Of a stretch of DNA of 64,000 nucleotides, positions 57,343 through 64,000 are shown in pieces. The stretch spans positions 2,097,832-2,161,831 of the forward strand of contig NZ_MLJI01000001.1 of NCBI RefSeq assembly GCF_002095535.1. The letters are read 5' to 3'. The notes below the pieces were generated by a model. It had not been told where the DNA came from. It was given only the letters and a program-made list of their open reading frames with translations, and ran no database searches. Both the position numbers and the translations under genes were made by a program. Each line of letters starts with the position of its first letter. The stretch's first letter is position 1. The stretch is from Pantoea cypripedii. Its GTDB lineage: Bacteria; Pseudomonadota; Gammaproteobacteria; Enterobacterales; Enterobacteriaceae.

Positions 57343-60300
57343 TTAATATTTTGCCAGTTCTGACAGCCCTCCCACCTGTTCAAATGTATCGCGGTTACCA
57401 ATGCGATTATGATGCGACAGATTGAGCGCAGACAATGGCAGTTCTTTTAATACCTTATTACCCGCTACACCGGTGTTATATTTCTGCACCTCAGCGTTAC
57501 CCCCGCTAACCAGCACCTTCTGGAATAATTTCTTATCATATTCACTGAGAGGATTTCCGGGTTTGCTTAATGGTCGTCCCTGATGCTGGCTCACGACCTC
57601 CCTTTTTATTTCCGCATCCAGCATGCCCGTTCTGTCTTTGCCGCTTTTGCAGTTGTACGCGGGCACAGCACCAATTTCGTATGCCAACATGGCCATGCGC
57701 TGTGCGGCTTTATAGGGCTCGCCCCCATCATAATGGTGTGATTTTTTATTATAAATTTCTTTAAGTTGCTGACACAGCTCTATCACCTTTTCCCGATTTT
57801 CAGGATGCGTTTTCAGGTATTCACCCACCATCCCGCCGGGAGGTGCAGACGGATCAAGGTTCTGCCCTAATAACTGATTGAATGCCGCCGCGTTATATTT
57901 ATCTGATGCTGACTGCCCCAGACCCGCCTTTAAAGATGCTTCGTTAACACCGAAGTTAAATGCCGCCACCTTAAGTCTCACTTTGACCTGATGCAATTCA
58001 CCATCGCTCCCCCTGACCATTAAAGTAACCGGATTCTGTTTGCTTAGCGTTTGCCAGGCATGCATTTGGTCATCCAGCATTTTTCTTTCATTACCGACAG
58101 AACCCGGTGTAACCAGAGACGTGGAAACGATTTGCAGTTCGACTTCCTCTCCCGCTAACGCTTTATTAAGCAAATCCGGTTTTGCATATAAAGCGGCCGT
58201 TGTCACTTCTTGTGCTTTCGCTACCGAACCGGTTTTGCGGGTCGCTTCATCTTCTACACCATAGGGGGAAAGTATACCGTGGCGAACGCCCTTAAATAAG
58301 GTTTTGGCTTTTCCTTCTTCATCGGCCACCGTAATTTCCGACATCCATAAATTGGTCGCGTGCTGGGTATCTTTGCTTGAGCCACTGCAAACACCTTTAT
58401 TCTGGTAAGATTCGGCAAAAATATCGTCTTCCCCGACCTTCATTTGCCCTGCTGGCGTTAACCTGCTGGTGTACTCCTGATTATTATGGCTGAACTGCGT
58501 TTGTACTACATCCCAATGTTGGTTATTGCGCAGCTCAATCGAGGCATGCTTAAACTCCTCACGCATCATGTCTTCCACCTCACTCAATGGGCGTGGTGAA
58601 TTATTTTTCGCAATGAATGCCTGCGCAAGCTGGGTAATTAATGCTTTCTGATATTTTTTGCAATTATCAATTTCCTGTTGTGTCGCCATCCTGACGTCAT
58701 CGTGCGATGAATTTAACTGGCCGGGCACGGATGATAAAGCATCCTTGTCGAGCTGATATTTTTCCACAACACGTTCGGCCGCATTATGTTGCGCTTGCTG
58801 GAATTCTTTCAGCGCATTTAGCGAGCGGGTGGATGTTGCTGCTGTGATTTCAGGCCCGGCGATGTCGGCGCTCTCTGCCGGTAATGCCTGAGACGGTGTA
58901 ACCTCATCCTGGTTTGTCATCGAGGTGCTGGCGTATATGGCCCCAGCCTGCACACCTTCGCGTATACCCGCCGCCGCCAGCGTGATGCCACTGCTCACCA
59001 CCATATCTGCCGCAAGGTGATTGCGGGCCTGTTCCATGGCATAGCTGAGACCATACTTGCTGATATCATGCATCGCGCCCAATCCGTTGGCGGCAAGCCT
59101 GGCAATCTCCGGTGACGTGGTCAGTGCCGCCGACATCGCAGCATGTTTGAGCGTTTCCATTCTGTTCTGGCCAATGATGCCAGAAGGTAAAGGAACGCCA
59201 GGCATCGACGTGAGTTTCAGATGGCCTTCGCGCTGTATACCCGCTGCAACGAGGGTTCCTACTGACAAAGCCGCCCGCGTACGACTGAGGAAGCTGCCCA
59301 GAAACCCGCCCGGTAAACCAAAATCGACGGCCTGACCGAGCAGCGAACGTAGCACGCCACTGACCGTCGATTTCGCCATTCCGGCGATGCCCTTATCTGA
59401 AATCAGCGTTGCCCATTGCAGCCCCGGTTGAGCCAGCACCGTCCGATAATCACGTGGGAGTTGCAGCGTACCGTCATTTTTTTGCTGGTGCGCTTTTTTA
59501 ATGAGTTCGCTAAACGCCTCGCGATCAAATTCCCTGGTGTCAATCTCTGCGGCGAACTCATCTGCCAGTTTATCTACCAGCGCATCCTTTTCTGCCGGAC
59601 TTAAATCCGTCCTCTTATCCAGCTCTTGATGCAGCGCCAGGACGAGGTAGATCGCCACGCGCTGCAAAGGTCCATAGATAACCGGGTCCTGGTGGGTGAT
59701 TTCACGCAGCGTACCTGCGGCGGTACGGGCTGAGGTTTCTACCTGCTGTAAAATTTCCGCGCACGGCAAGCCGATTTCGGTTTTTGTTAACCGGTCCTGG
59801 GAAAATGTCAGTGACGCTGCGTTGTTGGCCGCCTTTCGGGCTTGATTAAATACTTTCCTGAAGCCTTCCCGACATTGGGCGTTATCCACACGAAACTTCC
59901 GCAAAGCATGAATTTTCTTTTCCTGACGTTTGATTTCCTCAGGCAGCACGAGAATATCTTTTTCCATCACACTTAATTGTGTCTGTGCACGTGAGAATTC
60001 CTCTCTGCTGGTGACCTCCAGTGCGGCCAGCCTTTTGTCTGTCTGCTGAAAACGGTGCTCAACCAGTGAAAATGCTTTCTTCAGCTCATCTTTAGCGGTG
60101 ACCAGCGCATTGACACTTTCCGTACGCCGATCACTCACATTCCCCAGCGGGTCTGCCCCTTTTTTATGCGCCTGCATATCCGCCACTTTATCCGCCATTT
60201 TGGCGGTACCGGCCAACGTCTGAGCTTGCAGCTCAAACCAGTGCAGTGACGTCAGCAGCGGATCACTTTCGGACTCCAGCATGTCCGTCAGTTTTTTTCT

Positions 60301-61992
60301 TTCAAATGACGGTAGTCCGATCTTGTCAGTCAGGCCTTTTGTGCTGTGTGCCGTTTTTTTTACCAGGCTTTGCAGCGTCATCGCCACCTCTTTAAGCTGC
60401 GTCAGCGTATCTTCTTTGATACCGACGGAGGCCATGTGAGGGGATTGATTGCGCAACAGGCTAAAGGCCAGACCGATCTCTGTGCACCCGCGTTTGATTT
60501 CCTCCGACTGGATGTCGTCACGCGCCTGCATGAATTTCTTCATGGCTCCGTCGAACACGTCGCGCTGTGTTTTGGGCTTGTCTGCTCCGTCTGAAGTGAC
60601 GCCCTGACCTTCCAGCGCTCTGTACATCGCAATTGCAGCAGCGGCGGCCGTTTTTAAATCTTTCAATCCGGCCGGTGCTGGAGAGTGGCTAAGCTTTGCG
60701 TCGATGGTCTTCAGGCGGGAACTCAAATCGCCACAGAATGCCTGTAACTTGCTGACAGCATCACGCACCTTGCCCTCGGGTAAATCTGCGCTGGCCCGTG
60801 TAAGTCCCTTTGTGGCCTCCTGAATGTAAAGCCGCTCCCGATACACGCCCTTTTCGAGATTGACCTCGTGCGTCTTCAGGCTGCTCATCACGTCAGTGAT
60901 CGGGTCATTCTTACTACCAGGAATGGTGACTTTTTGCAGTGCCGCGCGTACCCGGCCTGATTTGTCAGGGTACGCCCCCCCGATAGCCTCATTTCTTTTA
61001 TTCTTCACCACATCCAGCGCGTTTTTCACTTTATGCCGGACATTTTTCAGTTTTTCGGGCAGGCCGAGAACGTCATGTCCGCTGCTGGCCTGTCTGACTT
61101 CCTTCAGGGTGTTAATCGTGTCTTTCAATCCGCTGGAGAGATCTTTCAGTGCTTCGCAGGCGTCGAGGCGCAGCTGTTTAGTCTCTGGCGACAACTGTTT
61201 TGACTTAGCAGGATTCACCTGCATCGCCTCCGCACTGTCCTTCATCACCTCAACCGCTGCCGCCAGCACTTTGCGCTCATCCGGACAGGCCAGTTTTCTT
61301 TTTAGCTTTTGCAACCCGCCCAGTTCTTTCTGCTCTGCCGGGGACAACATCTGCGGCTTCTCTGCCAGAGCAGCCAGCCGCGCCTCCTGAGCGTCCTCCA
61401 GATTTTCCAGCCCCGCAAGCTGGCTCTCCAGGCTCGCAACCTCAGCCTTTAGCAGTGGGCCTTGATCATCAATATTTACCCAATTGGTGCCTTTTTCTTT
61501 AATGAATTCATTGGCCGTGGCAAGCGTGGTGGTGCTGACTTCCTCATCCAGTAGCTGCCGGAACAACGCGGTGTCGCTGGTCTGCTCGCTGCCAGGTCCA
61601 GTTACCTTGCTCATAAATACTGCGGTGGCGTGGTGAAGATCTTGTGCGTTATCTGACAGGGTGGCGTTTTGCGTTTCAGCCCCGCAGCGAAAGCTGTCGA
61701 GCAGGGTGCGAAATTCCGCTGGCTTCTCATTCAGGAAGGGTTCGTCAATCTCTCCAGCGTTATTAACAAAACCGCCTTCCCTGAGGAGGCTAGACAAGCC
61801 AGGACTCACTTTAAGGTATTCATTCAATAACCGTACGGGATCCCCGGACAGATCAGGCATTTCCTTAATGACCTTAAGCGCCTCGGAGATAATAAAATCG
61901 CAGCCCACGTCTGCCAATGGAACAGAGTCAGCAGGTCTGTCCATATAAACCGTTGATGGATTCGTGATGGAATTAGAAAATGTAACGTTCAT
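57343..61992 (-). CDS. Giant protein with SopB/IpgD inositol phosphatase domain, effector candidate
   Basis: Protein of 1549 residues. The C-terminal part matches SopB/IpgD: FNFGVNEASLKAGLGQSASD upstream and the CX5R catalytic site NCKSGKDRTGMLDAEIKREV, with Cys1448 and Arg1454. Exactly 101 residues follow the Cys, as in SopB. These type III effectors dephosphorylate phosphoinositides such as PtdIns(4,5)P2 in host membranes. SopB is about 560 residues; here about 1000 extra residues precede the phosphatase, mostly charged coiled-coil-like helices, with a less polar stretch at about 880-1040. The N-terminus (MNVTFSNSITNPSTVYMDRP) is polar and without a Sec signal. AGGAG lies upstream of the ATG. 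No chaperone, secretion apparatus or hrp box is visible nearby. Confidence 0.88.
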   Translation of the reverse strand: MNVTFSNSITNPSTVYMDRPADSVPLADVGCDFIISEALKVIKEMPDLSGDPVRLLNEYLKVSPGLSSLLREGGFVNNAGEIDEPFLNEKPAEFRTLLDSFRCGAETQNATLSDNAQDLHHATAVFMSKVTGPGSEQTSDTALFRQLLDEEVSTTTLATANEFIKEKGTNWVNIDDQGPLLKAEVASLESQLAGLENLEDAQEARLAALAEKPQMLSPAEQKELGGLQKLKRKLACPDERKVLAAAVEVMKDSAEAMQVNPAKSKQLSPETKQLRLDACEALKDLSSGLKDTINTLKEVRQASSGHDVLGLPEKLKNVRHKVKNALDVVKNKRNEAIGGAYPDKSGRVRAALQKVTIPGSKNDPITDVMSSLKTHEVNLEKGVYRERLYIQEATKGLTRASADLPEGKVRDAVSKLQAFCGDLSSRLKTIDAKLSHSPAPAGLKDLKTAAAAAIAMYRALEGQGVTSDGADKPKTQRDVFDGAMKKFMQARDDIQSEEIKRGCTEIGLAFSLLRNQSPHMASVGIKEDTLTQLKEVAMTLQSLVKKTAHSTKGLTDKIGLPSFERKKLTDMLESESDPLLTSLHWFELQAQTLAGTAKMADKVADMQAHKKGADPLGNVSDRRTESVNALVTAKDELKKAFSLVEHRFQQTDKRLAALEVTSREEFSRAQTQLSVMEKDILVLPEEIKRQEKKIHALRKFRVDNAQCREGFRKVFNQARKAANNAASLTFSQDRLTKTEIGLPCAEILQQVETSARTAAGTLREITHQDPVIYGPLQRVAIYLVLALHQELDKRTDLSPAEKDALVDKLADEFAAEIDTREFDREAFSELIKKAHQQKNDGTLQLPRDYRTVLAQPGLQWATLISDKGIAGMAKSTVSGVLRSLLGQAVDFGLPGGFLGSFLSRTRAALSVGTLVAAGIQREGHLKLTSMPGVPLPSGIIGQNRMETLKHAAMSAALTTSPEIARLAANGLGAMHDISKYGLSYAMEQARNHLAADMVVSSGITLAAAGIREGVQAGAIYASTSMTNQDEVTPSQALPAESADIAGPEITAATSTRSLNALKEFQQAQHNAAERVVEKYQLDKDALSSVPGQLNSSHDDVRMATQQEIDNCKKYQKALITQLAQAFIAKNNSPRPLSEVEDMMREEFKHASIELRNNQHWDVVQTQFSHNNQEYTSRLTPAGQMKVGEDDIFAESYQNKGVCSGSSKDTQHATNLWMSEITVADEEGKAKTLFKGVRHGILSPYGVEDEATRKTGSVAKAQEVTTAALYAKPDLLNKALAGEEVELQIVSTSLVTPGSVGNERKMLDDQMHAWQTLSKQNPVTLMVRGSDGELHQVKVRLKVAAFNFGVNEASLKAGLGQSASDKYNAAAFNQLLGQNLDPSAPPGGMVGEYLKTHPENREKVIELCQQLKEIYNKKSHHYDGGEPYKAAQRMAMLAYEIGAVPAYNCKSGKDRTGMLDAEIKREVVSQHQGRPLSKPGNPLSEYDKKLFQKVLVSGGNAEVQKYNTGVAGNKVLKELPLSALNLSHHNRIGNRDTFEQVGGLSELAKY

Positions 61993-62097
61993 GCTGATTT
62001 GGCTCCTGGCCTGAATGCGTTTAATTAGCCGGGAGTGTATCGGGGGGCGCTGGGGGGGACTTACGGATTGTGTCGATTCCTTCTGTTTTCTTTATCA

Positions 62098-62127
62098 TTA
62101 ACGGGCCACTGACCAGTGACCCGTTAA
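62098..62127. terminator. Hairpin downstream of dcp
   Basis: TTAACGGGCCACT and AGTGACCCGTTAA pair with a single mismatch (a wobble on the minus-strand RNA) seven bases after the dcp stop. No long T-tract follows on the minus strand. It separates dcp from the upstream region of the SopB-like gene. Confidence 0.5.
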
Positions 62128-62134
62128 TTGATGG

Positions 62135-64000
62135 TTATTCCCCTTCCAGCCCGCGGTTCTTCAGCATTGGGCCGATTTCTGGCGCTTTGCCGCGCCAGGC
62201 CAGCCACAGGTACTGCAAATCGGTGCTGTTGCCGCGTGACAGGATGTGTTCACGGAAGTGCTGGCCATTTTCCCGCGTTAAGCCGCCCCGCTCCTCAAAC
62301 GCCTGATAGCCATCATCGGCCAGCATCTGCGTCCAGATATAGGCGTAATAACCCGCAGCATAGCCGCCGCCCCAGATATGGCGGAAATAGCTGGAACGGT
62401 AGCGCGGTGGCACGGTTGCCAGGGCAATATTCTCTGCTGCCAGCGCCTGCAATTCAAAATGGCTGACATCTTCGGGATTGTCATGGGTGGTCAACGAGTG
62501 CCATTGCATATCCAGCAATGCCGCTGCCAGCAGCTCCGTCATGTCGTAACCTTTGTTGAATTTCGCCGCGCGAACCATTTTCTCGCGCAGTTCAGCAGGC
62601 ATTGGCTCGCCGCTCTGATAGTGGCAGGCATAATTGGCGAACACCTGCGGATTGCTGGCCCAGTGTTCGTTAATCTGCGACGGGAATTCGACAAAATCAC
62701 GCGGCGTGGCGGTGCCAGAAAGGGTGACATAGCGCTGTGAGGCGAACAGACCATGCAGCGCATGACCAAATTCATGGAACAGGGTGATGACTTCATCCCA
62801 GCTCAGTAACGCGGGCTGGCCTGCCGCCGGTTTGGTGTAATTACAGACGTTGTAAATGACGGGTTTGCTGCCCAGCAGTGTCGATTGATCGACAAAGTTG
62901 CTCATCCATGCGCCGCCGCTTTTGTTATCACGCTTAAAGAAATCGGTGTAGAACAGCGCCAGCGGCGTATCGTCCGCATCGAAAATCTCATACACGCGGA
63001 CATCGGGATGATAAACCGGCAAATCATGGCGCTCGCTAAAGCGAATGCCGAACAATTGGCTGGCTGACCAGAACACCCCTTTTTCCAGCACGTTTTCCAG
63101 CGCGAAGTACGGGCGAATCTGGCTTTCATCCAGCGCGTATTTGTCTTTACGTACCTGCTCAGCGTAGAAGCTCCAGTCCCAGGCGCGCAGCGGAAAACTA
63201 TGGTGCGACAGCTCAATGGCCTGCTGAATCTCTGCCGCTTCCCGCTCGGCCCGTCCACGGGCGGCAGGCACGATATTGCGCATAAAACTCAACGCCGCTT
63301 CCGGGGTTTTTGCCATCTGGTCCTGCAAACCCCACTCGGCGTAGGTTTTGAAGCCCAGCAGAGTAGCCCGTTGCGCGCGCAGCTTTGCCATGCGCAGTAC
63401 CAGCGCGCGGGTGTCGTTTTCATCGCCCAGCTCACAACGCGTCAGCGAACGCTGGAACAGCACCTCGCGTGTTGCACGTACGCTTAACGCTTGCAGCACC
63501 GGTTGCTGGGTGGTGTTTTGCAACGGAATTAACCATTCCCCCGACAGACCGCGGGCTTCGGCCGCCGCTTTGGCATGCGCCAGTTCCTCATCGCTGAGTC
63601 CGGCCAGCGCCGCCGGATTGCTGACGGTATACGCCCCCGTTTTGGTGGCGGCCAGCAGCCGATTACCAAACTTTGTACCGAGCGTGGCCAGCTCCTGATT
63701 ACAGGCACGCAGCTGGTCTTTGTCAGCGTCATTCAGGCTGGCACCCGCCAGCTGAAAATGTTGCCAGACCACTTCCACCAGTCGCATCGCTTCAGCATCC
63801 GGGCATTGCGTACCGCGATGCTGATAAACGCTGTCGAGACGGGCAAACAGCTGGCTGTTCAGCGTGATTTCATCGTTCAGCGCCGTCAGCTGCGGGGTGA
63901 TGATTTCATCCACTTCCTGCAGCAGTTCGCTGGTATTGGCGGAGGTCATGGCGCCAAACACCAGATTGACCCGGTTCAGCAGTTGCCCGCTGCGTTCCAG
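62135..64000 (-). CDS. dcp: Peptidyl-dipeptidase Dcp, 5' end outside window
   Basis: The reading frame is open to the right edge, so only the C-terminal 621 residues or so are present. The internal GTG at 63961 is not the start, because the 13 codons before it (LERSGQLLNRVNL) match the E. coli Dcp region LEQSGELLTRVTS. The M3 zinc site is ITLFHEFGHALHGLF (HEFGH), with the third ligand Glu in the EFPSQINEHWA segment. YHPDVRVYEIFD and PPRYRSSYFRHIWGGGYAAG match the Dcp family. The enzyme removes C-terminal dipeptides from peptides in the cytoplasm. The C-terminus (NRGLEGE) is a few residues longer than in E. coli. Confidence 0.93.
   Translation of the reverse strand: MERSGQLLNRVNLVFGAMTSANTSELLQEVDEIITPQLTALNDEITLNSQLFARLDSVYQHRGTQCPDAEAMRLVEVVWQHFQLAGASLNDADKDQLRACNQELATLGTKFGNRLLAATKTGAYTVSNPAALAGLSDEELAHAKAAAEARGLSGEWLIPLQNTTQQPVLQALSVRATREVLFQRSLTRCELGDENDTRALVLRMAKLRAQRATLLGFKTYAEWGLQDQMAKTPEAALSFMRNIVPAARGRAEREAAEIQQAIELSHHSFPLRAWDWSFYAEQVRKDKYALDESQIRPYFALENVLEKGVFWSASQLFGIRFSERHDLPVYHPDVRVYEIFDADDTPLALFYTDFFKRDNKSGGAWMSNFVDQSTLLGSKPVIYNVCNYTKPAAGQPALLSWDEVITLFHEFGHALHGLFASQRYVTLSGTATPRDFVEFPSQINEHWASNPQVFANYACHYQSGEPMPAELREKMVRAAKFNKGYDMTELLAAALLDMQWHSLTTHDNPEDVSHFELQALAAENIALATVPPRYRSSYFRHIWGGGYAAGYYAYIWTQMLADDGYQAFEERGGLTRENGQHFREHILSRGNSTDLQYLWLAWRGKAPEIGPMLKNRGLEGE

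Overview
The window looks like a chromosomal segment from a plant- or host-associated member of the Enterobacterales, most likely an Erwiniaceae genus such as Pantoea or Erwinia. This is inferred from enterobacterial-type dcp, hpxO and gapC proteins, from a family of REP/BIME palindromes scattered between genes, and from the mix of catabolic and host-association genes. No rRNA, tRNA, CRISPR array, insertion sequence or phage gene was seen. The first and last genes are cut by the window edges.

Layout. 1-5.3 kb: partial DUF4091 protein, TetR regulator, DUF3313 lipoprotein, an unknown small gene, and a nitrilase divergent from a LysR regulator. 5.3-20.5 kb: a large nitrogen-compound catabolic region. 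Its left part holds a DadA-like oxidase, a Rid protein, an amidase and an MFS carrier. Its right part is two divergent operons around tandem GTATAC operators at 15.8 kb. The minus operon has a three-subunit flavoprotein fused into one 985-residue chain, an M20 hydrolase, an ABC ATPase and a LysR regulator. The plus operon has a DapA-family lyase, a solute-binding protein, a permease, a hydantoinase and a GntR regulator. 20.7-22.0 kb: an AT-rich orphan HAD-like protein. 22.3-26.2 kb: an amino-acid-type ABC importer with fused permease and ATPase, plus a GntR regulator and a DUF1989 protein, behind a sigma-54-like promoter.

26.4-33.0 kb: an FMN reductase, a small exported protein, a haloperoxidase-like hydrolase, and a glycoside unit (GH42, GPH symporter, AraC-type sensor with the arabinose-pocket residues kept). 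33.2-39.8 kb: a 1857-residue pseudokinase-ATPase-histidine kinase flanked by a FixJ-like regulator and a receiver-only protein. 39.8-49.8 kb: a stress- or detoxification-like group with two XapX proteins, an isochorismatase-family hydrolase, an amidohydrolase, DoxX, an MFS exporter, a second haloperoxidase-like hydrolase, a pirin, GapC, an esterase and a MarA-like AraC regulator. Three promoters (27.0, 41.2 and 49.8 kb) share an almost identical tandem 16-bp repeat overlapping the -10 box. One of them drives the MarA-like gene itself, which suggests a small autoregulated regulon.

49.9-64 kb: another FAD oxidase, two GNAT acetyltransferases, a YgiN-like monooxygenase, a DeoC/LacD-family aldolase, a DHCW cupin, a secreted PAP2 acid phosphatase, an 8-cysteine exported peptide, hpxO (urate hydroxylase) behind a sigma-54 promoter with an NtrC site, a 1549-residue protein ending in a SopB/IpgD inositol-phosphatase domain, and the 3' part of dcp. 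The main themes are scavenging of nitrogen-containing compounds under nitrogen control, a compact AraC-type regulon for small redox/detoxification enzymes, and two candidate effector-like proteins.
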